NCBI GenBank assembly: GCA_016744375.1
Contig: JADGEM010000026.1
Location: forward strand, 1 to 55,801
Length of the DNA stretch: 55,801 nucleotides
Reading direction: 5' to 3'
Source of the DNA: Gammaproteobacteria bacterium
GTDB lineage: Bacteria; Pseudomonadota; Gammaproteobacteria; GRL18
The first letter of the stretch is position 1, and the number at the start of each line of letters is the position of its first letter. The notes beneath the pieces are model-generated. The model had not been told where the DNA came from. It searched no databases and saw nothing but the letters and a program-made list of their open reading frames with translations. A program made the translations under genes and the position numbers. Positions 7,578-16,063 of the stretch are shown piece after piece.

Positions 7578-9066
7578 ATAATACGGTTTTAAATCGGCAA
7601 TATTTCCTGATTTAACCTCGTAGGTTTACCCAGAGTGATAAAGTTTCTTATCAAACTGGAGCTAATTTTGAGCCACAAAAGCCGAAGCTTATTGAGGATC
7701 TTACGTAAATTATGGCCTGCAGCAACCATGACAATATTGATTGCATCACCCACAGCACCTTTAAGATAACAACGGTCTAATCGTCCGTCATTTTTCATAT
7801 GACCAATCTCTGGTTCAACGGCACTTCTTCGCTTTAATGCTTTCTTAATACTACGACTAACGCCTCTTTTCTGTCCTGAAATAAAGACCTTGGTGTCTTT
7901 AATTCCATGACCTCGATAACCACGATCAACAAAACATTGTTCAGGCTCAACAGCGGTTAATTTTTTAACTTGTTGTAACTGTTCTTTTAACGTATGTCCA
8001 TCATAAGGACGTCCAGGACAACTCTGAGCACCGATGACAAACCCTTCTTTATTGGTGACAGCAACACTCACTTTAACACCAAATTCATAGGGTTTATGTG
8101 CTTTACCCTTACTAATGCATTCAACCTCAGGAGCATGTAAACTGTAGAGCTTATTTTTACTGTTCTGCTCTTGTGCAATCAATTGTTTTGCTTGTTCGAG
8201 AGCCGTGTCAAACAATGCTTGAACCGCATGGGTATAATCGGGTAATTGACGTTCAATATCTCTTGCCACACGACCTAATCGAGTTTTAAGTGCCTTGTTC
8301 ATTTTTCTCATGCGTTTAAACTGTTTTGCATGAGCATAGCGTCCTGCCATTAATGCATATTGAGGGCCTTTACGGTTGTAATTCTGGCGTAATTTAAACC
8401 CTTGCTGGTTGGCCAGTTTGACCAGATTTTCTCTGGCTTTATTCAGTAATTTTGAATCCGTTGGAAAAGCGGCATGCTTTTCCTGAACGGTCGTATCAAC
8501 AGTGACTTTTTTTAAACTGCCTGGCTTTATCGTTTTACTTTTTAATCCTGTTTTTATAGTTTCTATCAGTAATTTTTCGCTACCGGCTTCACCGAGTCTA
8601 TTTCGCCACTTTGTCATTGAAGTGGGATGCAGAGGCACTTTATGTTGAAAGTATTCTTCTCCACAAAAATATTGCCAATAGGGATTTTCAACCCAACCTC
8701 TTACAACTGCTTCATCGGATAAATCATGCAGGTGTTTTAAGTAATGCAAGCCTGCTATTAAACGAGTTCGTATTGCAGGAGCACCTTTATTTGATAAAAA
8801 GAGCGCACCCCATTCTGCATCAAGACTATCCCAATCAATCAGTTTGGATAACTTAATAAGCTCATGATTTCGATCCAACATGTTATCAAGACGCATCCGA
8901 AACAAATCATTCTGGGCTATTTTTTTGTGACTTTTAGGCTTCATTTTGCTCTGAGTATTTGCAAGGTAATAGCCCATATTATACCAAAAACTTGCAAATT
9001 TAGCACCTGAAAAAAGAAGATGTTTCCTTATAAATCAAAGCACTACAACTTATTCAGGTTCGACTA
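7565..9066. mobile_element. IS5-family insertion sequence with 17-bp terminal inverted repeats
   Basis: The ends TAGTCGAACCTGAATAA (7565-7581) and TTATTCAGGTTCGACTA (9050-9066) are perfect inverted repeats bracketing a single transposase gene on the minus strand. The outer TA on each side may be the last base pairs of the repeat or a TA target duplication; no longer duplication is visible. Element length is therefore about 1.5 kb. The transposase is intact, so the copy may be active. Confidence 0.9.
7589..8977 (-). CDS. IS5-family DDE transposase
   Basis: The 462-residue protein has the N-terminal DUF772-type region (IRTRLIAGLHYLKHLHDLSDE, WVENPYWQYFCGEEYF, SMTKWRNRLGEAG). It has DDE catalytic acids in VTVDTTVQEK, CFVDRGYRGHG and SAVEPEIGHMKNDGRLDRCYLKG. 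Length and motifs match full-size IS5-group transposases and I see no frameshift. Start ATG 8977 is the first Met of the open frame, about 90 bases inside the right inverted repeat. Confidence 0.95.
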   Translation of the reverse strand: MGYYLANTQSKMKPKSHKKIAQNDLFRMRLDNMLDRNHELIKLSKLIDWDSLDAEWGALFLSNKGAPAIRTRLIAGLHYLKHLHDLSDEAVVRGWVENPYWQYFCGEEYFQHKVPLHPTSMTKWRNRLGEAGSEKLLIETIKTGLKSKTIKPGSLKKVTVDTTVQEKHAAFPTDSKLLNKARENLVKLANQQGFKLRQNYNRKGPQYALMAGRYAHAKQFKRMRKMNKALKTRLGRVARDIERQLPDYTHAVQALFDTALEQAKQLIAQEQNSKNKLYSLHAPEVECISKGKAHKPYEFGVKVSVAVTNKEGFVIGAQSCPGRPYDGHTLKEQLQQVKKLTAVEPEQCFVDRGYRGHGIKDTKVFISGQKRGVSRSIKKALKRRSAVEPEIGHMKNDGRLDRCYLKGAVGDAINIVMVAAGHNLRKILNKLRLLWLKISSSLIRNFITLGKPTRLNQEILPI

Positions 9067-9091
9067 TTTATGATTATTATGTTTTTGTTCT

Positions 9092-9172
9092 TTAATCACC
9101 ATTCTTTACGGCATAGGCAAAAAGAATCAGTAAAAAAGTTATACCGAACATAATTATCGAAGGTAGATCCAT
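9092..9172 (-). CDS. Putative 26-residue single-span membrane protein
   Basis: The peptide starts MDLPSIIMFGITFLLILF and ends AYAVKNGD: one hydrophobic helix of about 18 residues with a short charged tail. A strong ribosome binding site (AGAGGAAAA) lies 5 bases before the ATG, which is why I list so short a frame. Tail and helix recall very small respiratory-assembly peptides such as CcoS/CcoQ-type proteins, but the similarity is too short to name it. It lies between the integrase and the IS, on the same strand as both. Confidence 0.45.
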   Translation of the reverse strand: MDLPSIIMFGITFLLILFAYAVKNGD

Positions 9173-9251
9173 TTGAGTTTTCCTCTTCTAAAAGTATCCC
9201 AAAAAATATAAGTTGATTTCTATTGTACAAACAGTCAGATAGAAATATTTG

Positions 9252-10232
9252 CTAATTTAATTTGCTGGCTAAATCTTCTGCTCTTAGGTGAGTATACCGC
9301 TTTAGCATTGCTAAATCCTTATGGCCTGTGATGCTAGAAACTTCCATAATGCTCAAGCCCATTTCAAAGAAACGGCTGGTAGCCTCATGTCGAAGATCAT
9401 GGAGTCTTAAATCTTTAATTTCAGCTCGTTTGCAAACACGAATAAAGGCTTTGGTAATGGCATCAGCTCTCATTGGAAATACCTGACCTGTTATTTGACG
9501 TGGCAATGATTTAAAAATTCTAATGGCTTTTGAAGATAAAGGAATGGTTCTGTCATCACCATTTTTTGTGTCAATGAATGTGGCAGTACGGTTGTTGAGT
9601 TTAATATTTTCCCAGCGTAGGGCTTGAAGCTCACCTCGTCTGGCTCCTGTTTCAATGGCAAGCTGAATAAGAACTTTAATATTACCACCATATTGCTCTG
9701 CAGCTTGTGTCAGTTCTTCTTCTTCTCCTGCTTCCAGGCGTCTATCACGAGCCTTTCCTTTAGGGGGAATGGCAATGGATTCAACGGGGTTTCCTCTGGG
9801 AAGATAAATATCCCATTCTTTTTGGGCAACTTTGAGCACACGCCCTAAGAGCAGGATGTCTTTGCGAACCGTTTCATTTTTTACTGTTTCTAAACGGTAA
9901 TCCCGGAATTCTTTAACAGTGCCTGGTGTTATAGCTGCGAGCACTAAATGACCAAGGGCTTTATCTAAAAGATTCAGGCGATATTTTATGTTATCTCCTG
10001 ATTTTTTGGTTGGAGCTACTTCATTAGCATATTGAGTTAGAAGTTCAGAGAGTAGGGTGTTTTCAGCTTCAGCTGTGGACATGAAAATACCACGATCCAT
10101 TTCGGATTCGACTAAACGAGTCCATTGTTCTGCTTTGGCTTTTGTTGGAAAAGTTTTCGAAATGGTTTTGTAACCTTTTTTCCGAATTTTTGCTTGCCAT
10201 TGACCTTCACCACGTTTGTTGATGCTAGCCAT
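9252..10232 (-). CDS. Tyrosine recombinase (integrase) of an integrative element
   Basis: Integrases of this family cut and join att sites through a phosphotyrosine intermediate. The N-terminal part (MASINKRGEGQWQAKIRKKGYKT) is a DNA-binding domain with an AP2/Arm-type look, followed by a core-binding domain. The catalytic domain shows TGARRGELQALRWENI (first Arg), HDLRHEATSRFF (His-x-x-Arg) and TGHKDLAMLKRYTHL (His and Tyr nucleophile). I choose ATG 10232 because GGGAGG lies 6-7 bases before it; a longer frame to 10331 has no such site. The gene ends far from, and begins 234 bases from, the 3' end of tRNA-Arg, the usual attachment target. It looks intact (about 326 residues). Confidence 0.92.
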   Translation of the reverse strand: MASINKRGEGQWQAKIRKKGYKTISKTFPTKAKAEQWTRLVESEMDRGIFMSTAEAENTLLSELLTQYANEVAPTKKSGDNIKYRLNLLDKALGHLVLAAITPGTVKEFRDYRLETVKNETVRKDILLLGRVLKVAQKEWDIYLPRGNPVESIAIPPKGKARDRRLEAGEEEELTQAAEQYGGNIKVLIQLAIETGARRGELQALRWENIKLNNRTATFIDTKNGDDRTIPLSSKAIRIFKSLPRQITGQVFPMRADAITKAFIRVCKRAEIKDLRLHDLRHEATSRFFEMGLSIMEVSSITGHKDLAMLKRYTHLRAEDLASKLN

Positions 10233-10466
10233 AGTAGAACCTCCCTTTGAAAAATGCATTTTCTTGTCCCTAGTCAGAGCTAGTGTCCCAAAAATGTCCC
10301 ATAAAGGCAAGTGTCGACATGATGAGCTCAAGAGGATTTGAATATCTAACTTATATCTAAGGATGGTTTACATTACATGAAAGTTTTTTATTCTTACTAA
10401 TCAGACGATTGCAGGCTTTTTAATGATGGGTTTTGCTAGAAACTAAGTTGTCTTTTTGAAGGAAAA

Positions 10467-10543
<77 letters not shown>

Positions 10544-10773
10544 ATTTGACTGCAGAACTATACACTATATTTTGAGTAATTTGAAATGTCTGATGTGAAG
10601 TTTTATAAAAATTATTTTGAGCTTTGTTCTTTCAGGCTTTGAGTGTGCAGGGGTGTTCCCTAATAGTTTTTATTTCTATATTAGTATATAATCGCGCGCT
10701 AAATTATTAAAGTGAACTTGTTCCTGTATTATTATTGGCAAGTTTTAAACTCAGACGTTTAAGGAATATCTAT

Positions 10774-11289
10774 ATGAGCAGCAATGAAAAAAATGTGACT
10801 AGCTATTTTGTATTAATCCCTGTTTTAGGAACAATGGCACTGATTGTTCTATGGGTGTTTATTATATTAGGCTCTTTTTTTGCTTCATTTGGGGCTCCAG
10901 AGCAAAATACTGTCAATCGTTCTGCAGTGATTGAGCGTTTAAAACCAATAGAGAGTGTTGCCATTAAGGGTGAAGAAAAAGGGGCTGTTTCTACGGATAC
11001 CCAAACTGGAAGTGCACCTGCCGTTGATACAGTTGAAGCACCTGCTGGAGCGATTGATGCAAATGCCATTGTGACTGCAGCTTGTGCTGCCTGTCATTCA
11101 ATTGGTTTACTTGAATCACCAAAAATGGGTGATAAAGCAGCATGGGATAAGCGTATTGAAGCGAATGGTGGCATGGATGGACTGGTTAAATCAGCTATTG
11201 CAGGAAAAGGCGCTATGCCTGCTCGTGGTGGTAATGCTGGCTTAAGTGATGCTGAAGTGAAAGCAGCAATTGAGTTCATGATGAAATAA
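10774..11289 (+). CDS. Membrane-anchored cytochrome c5-like monohaem protein
   Basis: The protein has a membrane segment at residues about 12-35 and a low-complexity Ala/Glu/Thr linker. A C-terminal cytochrome c domain follows, with haem motif CAACH (104-108) and probable axial Met in GKGAMPARGG (M148). The spacing CxxCH...MPARGG is that of the cytochrome c5/CytC5 family, electron carriers in the periplasm. I choose ATG 10774 (AAGGA 8 bases upstream) over an earlier frame start at 10735, which adds a basic tail without a ribosome binding site. It stands alone, with a probable promoter in the 230 bases after the tRNA. Length is 171 residues. Confidence 0.88.
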   Translation: MSSNEKNVTSYFVLIPVLGTMALIVLWVFIILGSFFASFGAPEQNTVNRSAVIERLKPIESVAIKGEEKGAVSTDTQTGSAPAVDTVEAPAGAIDANAIVTAACAACHSIGLLESPKMGDKAAWDKRIEANGGMDGLVKSAIAGKGAMPARGGNAGLSDAEVKAAIEFMMK

Positions 11290-11381
11290 ATATTGTTTTG
11301 ATGGCGGCAGGGATTGATTTAAAGAATCCCTGTTACTGTCAGCATCCTGCTTTACCCGATTAAATACTGCATGTTCTAATA

Positions 11382-11509
11382 TGGTGCGCTTGCACTGTAT
11401 TCATTTCCATTTTGGTGCAATTGTTTCTTGCACACCCCTCCTCTTTATTTTTTAATTGTTTTAAAGTATTGATTTTTTATAAGATATTTCTTTTGGCATA
11501 GAATGTGCT
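11382..11509 (+). promoter_or_regulatory. Candidate sigma-54 promoter with upstream GTGC/GCAC repeats for the TorF-like porin gene
   Basis: TTGGCATAGAATGTGCT (11493-11509) has GG and GC separated by exactly 10 bases, as in -24/-12 sigma-54 promoters, and lies 55 bases before the start codon. About 60 bases further upstream are two inverted repeats built from the same half-sites: TGGTGC..TTGCAC (11382-11395) and TGGTGCAA..TTGCAC (11413-11433). They resemble NtrC half-sites but in the reverse arrangement, so the activator is uncertain. Spacing seen; function inferred. Confidence 0.5.
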
Positions 11510-11564
11510 CAATAAGGTTTAGTTTAGTTGTTTTTTTACAACATAATTATTATTGGGATAAATT

Positions 11565-12962
11565 ATGAGTACAATTAGAAAATCTTTACTTTCACTGGCT
11601 GTGGCTTCAGTTGTGGCTGCACCTACTATGGCTAGTGCTGAAGGCTTCGGTACGGTTTCAGCCAATGTTGCTTTAACCACTGATTATTACTTCCGGGGTG
11701 TTTCACAAACAGATAATGATGGTGCAATTCAGGGCGGCCTTGACTGGGCTCATGAAAGTGGTGCCTACGCTGGTGTTTGGGCCTCTAATGTGAGCTTTGG
11801 TGATACTCACCTGGAATTTGACACTTATGCGGGCTTTGCGAATGAAATAGGTGATTTTGGTTATGATGTGGGAGTGATTAAGTATAACTATAATGATACC
11901 TCTGCTCATAATGACCCGGTGGAATGGTATATCAATGGTACTTATAGTTATTTCTCTGCAGGATTTGCCTACAGTTCAAGCTGGTTTGGCAGCCATGATT
12001 CATCAAAATACATTCATGTAGGCTTTGACTATGACGAGTTACCAATGGGACTGGCACTGAGTGCAAGTGTTGGTAAATCATTTGGTGATGCTTATGAAGT
12101 TTCTGGTGGCACAGATCATGACTATGTAGATTATAAAGTTGCAGTGAGTAAAAATTATTATGGACTGAACTGGGAACTGAGTTATGTTGGTAATGATTTA
12201 AGTGATAAAGAGTGTAATGCTTATGGCTACGCAGCGAACAAAGGTAATTGTGACGATCGTTTTGTGTTAAGCGTTTCTAAGTCAATTGATGATGTGACTC
12301 AGTCATCAGAAGGTTCTGAATTACCAATATCGGCAAATGTTGCTCTGGTGACTGATTATTACTTCCGTGGTATTTCACAAACAGATAATGATGGCGCACT
12401 CCAGGGTGGATTTGACTGGGCTCATGATAGTGGTATTTATGTCGGTGTCTGGGCTTCCAATGTGAGCTTTGGGGATACTCATTTAGAACTTGATACTTAT
12501 GCCGGTTATACAGGTGATGCAGGTGACTTTAGTTATGACATAGGTGTGATTAAATATAATTATAATGATACCTCATCTCATAATGATCCGGTTGAATGGT
12601 ATGTAAGTGGTACTTATAGCTATTTTACAGCAGGGTTTGCTTATAGTCCAAGCTGGTTTGGCAGCCATGATTCATCAAAGTACATTCATGCAGGCTTTGA
12701 CTATGATGAGTTACCAATGGGGCTGGCACTGAGTGCAAGTGTTGGTAAATCATTTGGCGATGCTTATGAAGTTTCTGGTGGCACAGATCATGACTATGTC
12801 GATTATAAATTAGGGGTTAGCAAAGATATTGCTGGCGTAAATATTGACCTGAGTTATGTTGGCAATGATTTAAGCAAAAAAGAATGTAATGCCTATGGAT
12901 ACAGTGATAAAAAAGGTAACTGTGATGATCGCTTTATCCTGAGTGTTTCAAAAAGCTTTTAA
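11565..12962 (+). CDS. Double-length TorF-family putative outer-membrane porin
   Basis: The 465-residue protein has a signal peptide ending in ASA (about residue 25) and then two full copies of the TorF/Gcw_chp domain. Each begins SANVALxTDYYFRGxSQTDNDGA and ends with a GNCDDRF(V/I)LSVSKS strand. Copies are offset by exactly 224 codons (672 bases) throughout. Family members are normally one domain of about 230-260 residues and are predicted beta-barrels; here two barrels or one larger barrel are possible. The final Phe is the usual outer-membrane insertion signal, and the first copy lacks such an end. A sigma-54-like promoter precedes the gene and a strong terminator follows it. Substrate is not known. 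Confidence 0.88.
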   Translation: MSTIRKSLLSLAVASVVAAPTMASAEGFGTVSANVALTTDYYFRGVSQTDNDGAIQGGLDWAHESGAYAGVWASNVSFGDTHLEFDTYAGFANEIGDFGYDVGVIKYNYNDTSAHNDPVEWYINGTYSYFSAGFAYSSSWFGSHDSSKYIHVGFDYDELPMGLALSASVGKSFGDAYEVSGGTDHDYVDYKVAVSKNYYGLNWELSYVGNDLSDKECNAYGYAANKGNCDDRFVLSVSKSIDDVTQSSEGSELPISANVALVTDYYFRGISQTDNDGALQGGFDWAHDSGIYVGVWASNVSFGDTHLELDTYAGYTGDAGDFSYDIGVIKYNYNDTSSHNDPVEWYVSGTYSYFTAGFAYSPSWFGSHDSSKYIHAGFDYDELPMGLALSASVGKSFGDAYEVSGGTDHDYVDYKLGVSKDIAGVNIDLSYVGNDLSKKECNAYGYSDKKGNCDDRFILSVSKSF

Positions 12963-12979
12963 TTCTCATTTTTTATGCT

Positions 12980-13018
12980 AAAAGCCGCCTCATCACTGAC
13001 AGGGAGAGGCGGCTTTTT
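12980..13018. terminator. Bidirectional intrinsic terminator between the porin gene and rep
   Basis: GCCGCCTC and GAGGCGGC form an 8-bp GC-rich stem flanked by A-run and T-run, with a 14-base loop. It serves the plus-strand porin gene and, read the other way, the convergent minus-strand rep gene. Confidence 0.9.
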
Positions 13019-13065
13019 CATGCAAAATAAAAATTAATGATTCAACATTATTTTATCTCATCTCT

Positions 13066-15111
13066 TTAACCTAAGATATCCCGAATCCCTGCAATGCTGG
13101 CACGGCCAAATTCCTTGCGTTCTTCACCCTCCAGTTGTTGTGTTCCACCTTCAAGCCAATGCAGATCTTCCTGAGGCAATTCGTCCAGGAAACGGCTGGG
13201 CTCAGAATCAATTATTTCACCATATTGTTTGCGTTTACTGGTCAAGCTGAAGGTGAGCTCTTTTTGTGCCCGAGTAATGCCAACATAGCATAAGCGCCGT
13301 TCTTCTTCGATATTTTCTTCTTCGATACTGGTTCGGTGAGGCAGTAATTCTTCTTCCATTCCGACAATATAGACATAAGGAAACTCCAGCCCTTTTGAGG
13401 CATGTATGGTCATCAGAGCGACTTGATCATTGGCCAGGTCCTCTTCATTACGCTCCATAATATCTAATAAAATCATTTTTGAAACCAGATCCTCAAGGCT
13501 GCTTTCGGGCTCATTTTCATACAGACGTTGTAACCAGGCAATGAGTTCATTGACGTTTTCAATGCGCTTTTCAGCTTGTTTTTCATTATTGCTGGTCTCA
13601 TAAAGCCAGGTATCATAATCAATATCGACAATAAGTTGTTCAACAACTTTTATCGGGTTACTTTCATCCGAACTATCATGAGTGTGATGCTGCAGACGTT
13701 CTATCCAGTTGGCAAACTCACTCAGTCGTTGAACAGCTTTTTCTGGTAAATACCCATTTAAAGCCAGGTGGCCGCAGGCTGTCAGCAAACTGGTCTTTGA
13801 CTGGGTTGAATATTGGCTGAGCCTCTCAATGGTTGTACTGCCAATTTGTCGTCTGGGTGTGTTAATGACACGCAAAAATGCGTTATCGTCATCGGGATTG
13901 ACTAACAAGCGAAGGTAGGAGAGCATGTCTCTGACTTCTGTATAGGAAAAAAAAGAAGTGCCTCCACTAATAAAATAGGGCACTTGTTGTTCTCTAAGCT
14001 GTTTTTCAAATAGACGTGACTGGTGATTGCCGCGGTATAAGATAGCGTAATCGCCATAGGAGCGTTTAAAGCGGAAATGATCAGCAACTAATGATGATAC
14101 AACCCTGGCGGCTTCTTTGTGCTCATCAGGAACACGCATCACTCGTATTGATTCACCATTACTCAGTCTGCTCCAAAGTGCTTTTTCAAACACATGGGGA
14201 TTATTTGCAATGAGTGTATTGGCGGCTTTTAAGATAGTTTTTGTGGAGCGATAATTTTGCTCCAGTTTAATGACCTTAAGCTGAGGAAAATCCTTCTCTA
14301 ATAGAGCTAGATTTTCTGGCTTTGCACCACGCCAGCAGTAAATGGATTGATCATCATCACCCACTACGGTTAAGGAGGTTCTATCACCAACCAGTAGTTT
14401 GACCAGTTGATATTGGGTGGTATTGGTATCTTGGTATTCATCAACCAGCAGATACCGTATTCGGTTTCGCCATTTTTCAAGTACCTCTGGATTTTGGATG
14501 AAAATGAGTACTGGCAACATAATTAAATCATCAAAATCAACGGCGTTATAGGTTTTCAGATGATGGTTGTATTCGCTATAAATTTTAACACTAAAGGTGA
14601 AAGCCGGATCAGTTGATGCCTGATGGGTTAACTGCTCAGGTGTAAGGCAGTCATTTTTCCAGTTGGATATCTGTTTGGAGATGTTTTCAAAGTGTTCTTT
14701 GATTGTTTCTTCATCAAGGGTGATGCCTGTGGCGTCAGGCTGTCTCATTAAATCCTTGAGTAAAGCATGACTGTCATGAGTATCAAAGATAGAAAAGCCG
14801 TTTTTCAGACCCAGCAGTTTTAATTCGGACTTAATGATGTTCAGTCCTAGAGTATGAAAAGTGGAGACTCGAAGCCCGCGGATTTGTGAGCGGGGAATAA
14901 TTTGTGAGACACGTTCCTTCATCTCACGAGCGGCCTTATTGGTAAAAGTGACAGAAGCGATGGTATGAGCCTTATGCCCGCATTGTTGTATCAAGTAAGC
15001 AATTTTATTGGTGATAACACGTGTTTTACCGCTGCCAGCACCCGCAAGGACTAGTAATGGGCTGTCAATGTGCTCTACGGCTTGTTGTTGGCGTCGATTT
15101 AAGTCAGGCAA
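13066..15111 (-). CDS. rep: ATP-dependent DNA helicase Rep
   Basis: This superfamily 1A 3'-5' helicase restarts and assists replication forks by clearing bound proteins. The 681-residue protein matches the usual Rep length (about 670). Motifs in order: Q-motif LNRRQQQAV, Walker A LAGAGSGKT (20-28), motif Ia SVTFTNKAAREMKER, motif II VDEYQDTN, motif III VVGDDDQSIYCWRGA, motif IV EQNYRST, motif V MTIHASKGLEFPYVYI and motif VI RRLCYVGITRAQ. The opening residues and GCGHKA..IASVTFTNKAA are closer to Rep than to UvrD or PcrA. It is transcribed divergently from trxA and convergently with the porin gene. Confidence 0.95.
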   Translation of the reverse strand: MPDLNRRQQQAVEHIDSPLLVLAGAGSGKTRVITNKIAYLIQQCGHKAHTIASVTFTNKAAREMKERVSQIIPRSQIRGLRVSTFHTLGLNIIKSELKLLGLKNGFSIFDTHDSHALLKDLMRQPDATGITLDEETIKEHFENISKQISNWKNDCLTPEQLTHQASTDPAFTFSVKIYSEYNHHLKTYNAVDFDDLIMLPVLIFIQNPEVLEKWRNRIRYLLVDEYQDTNTTQYQLVKLLVGDRTSLTVVGDDDQSIYCWRGAKPENLALLEKDFPQLKVIKLEQNYRSTKTILKAANTLIANNPHVFEKALWSRLSNGESIRVMRVPDEHKEAARVVSSLVADHFRFKRSYGDYAILYRGNHQSRLFEKQLREQQVPYFISGGTSFFSYTEVRDMLSYLRLLVNPDDDNAFLRVINTPRRQIGSTTIERLSQYSTQSKTSLLTACGHLALNGYLPEKAVQRLSEFANWIERLQHHTHDSSDESNPIKVVEQLIVDIDYDTWLYETSNNEKQAEKRIENVNELIAWLQRLYENEPESSLEDLVSKMILLDIMERNEEDLANDQVALMTIHASKGLEFPYVYIVGMEEELLPHRTSIEEENIEEERRLCYVGITRAQKELTFSLTSKRKQYGEIIDSEPSRFLDELPQEDLHWLEGGTQQLEGEERKEFGRASIAGIRDILG

Positions 15112-15402
15112 TGAAGTGATCCGGTTAAGGCTACGGGTTAATAGATAGGCTTAAAAAAGCGCATTTTAACAAATTTTTGTGAAAAATAGGATTAATAAAA
15201 GAAGAAAATTACCAATTATTTGTCAAAGAAGCTTGAATATTATGACATTGAACTATATCCTTTGTCTTAAGGTAAAAAGCATAGATATTGAGTGGTTGCT
15301 ATTGTTTTCCTGGATAGAGTTATTCTGGTTGTTTTTAATTGTGCTTTTAATGTAATGGTATAAAAATAGTTTATGCCATAAAATTAGTTTGGAGAATTTA
15401 AA

Positions 15403-15729
15403 TTGAGCGATAAGATCGTTTACGTATCAGATGATACCTTTGATGAAGAAGTGCTTCAGGATGATTTGCCTGTATTGGTTGATTTCTGGGCTGACTGGTG
15501 TGGACCTTGTAAAATGATTGCGCCAATTTTAGATGAGATATCTGATGAGTATGAAGGGCGTTTAAAGGTTGCTAAATTAAATATCGATGACAATCCTAAT
15601 ACACCGCCCAAGTTTGGTATTCGCGGAATCCCAACATTAATGATGTATAAAAACGGGCAAGTAGAAGCAACTAAAGTTGGTGCTGTTTCAAAGTCGCAAC
15701 TTACCGCTTTTATTGACAGTAATATCTAA
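15403..15729 (+). CDS. trxA: Thioredoxin 1
   Basis: This is the small cytoplasmic thiol-disulfide reductase. The 108-residue protein has active-site W32-C-G-P-C-K and the cis-Pro loop GIRGIPTLM, with normal thioredoxin length. The start is a TTG codon at 15403 with GGAG 8-10 bases upstream; no ATG fits the conserved N-terminus. The rep-trxA-rho order, with rep on the opposite strand, is the conserved gammaproteobacterial arrangement. Confidence 0.97.
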   Translation: MSDKIVYVSDDTFDEEVLQDDLPVLVDFWADWCGPCKMIAPILDEISDEYEGRLKVAKLNIDDNPNTPPKFGIRGIPTLMMYKNGQVEATKVGAVSKSQLTAFIDSNI

Positions 15730-16063
15730 ACTCTGCAATTATGTTCATTGCTTTATTTGATTATTTTTGATAAGGCTATGGACATATTGCTGTCTATAGG
15801 ATAAAATCCCTCAAAATTTCATTAAGTAAACCTTTTGGTCAGTTTTCAATCGGCATTTATTCATAATAATACTGCCTAATTTAGAGCCTGAATTAATTTC
15901 TAAAGATTACCCATTCGTAATAAGTCTCACATAATTTCAATACTCTATCTGAAAAAATGGCAGCTGAACAAATAACTGAAGTAATAACTCATCTAAATTT
16001 TTTATAATCACATCAACTATTGCCTATCTATTAAGCATCAATAAATAATAATCAAAGGTCAAC
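15730..16063 (+). promoter_or_regulatory. rho promoter and long untranslated leader
   Basis: This 334-base gap has no gene. TGGACA (15779-15784) and TAAAAT (15802-15807) are 17 bases apart and form a plausible sigma-70 promoter. The implied leader of about 250 bases before the rho start codon is C-rich in patches and fits the known autogenous regulation of rho by Rho-dependent attenuation in its leader. Leader function is inferred from family knowledge. Confidence 0.5.

Noticed and set aside
9491..9848. Alternative frames inside the integrase gene
   Set aside because: They are shadows of the integrase reading frame without ribosome binding sites.
10233..10331. N-terminal extension of the integrase
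   Set aside because: ATG 10232 has a strong ribosome binding site and the family-like N-terminus; the upstream frame has neither.
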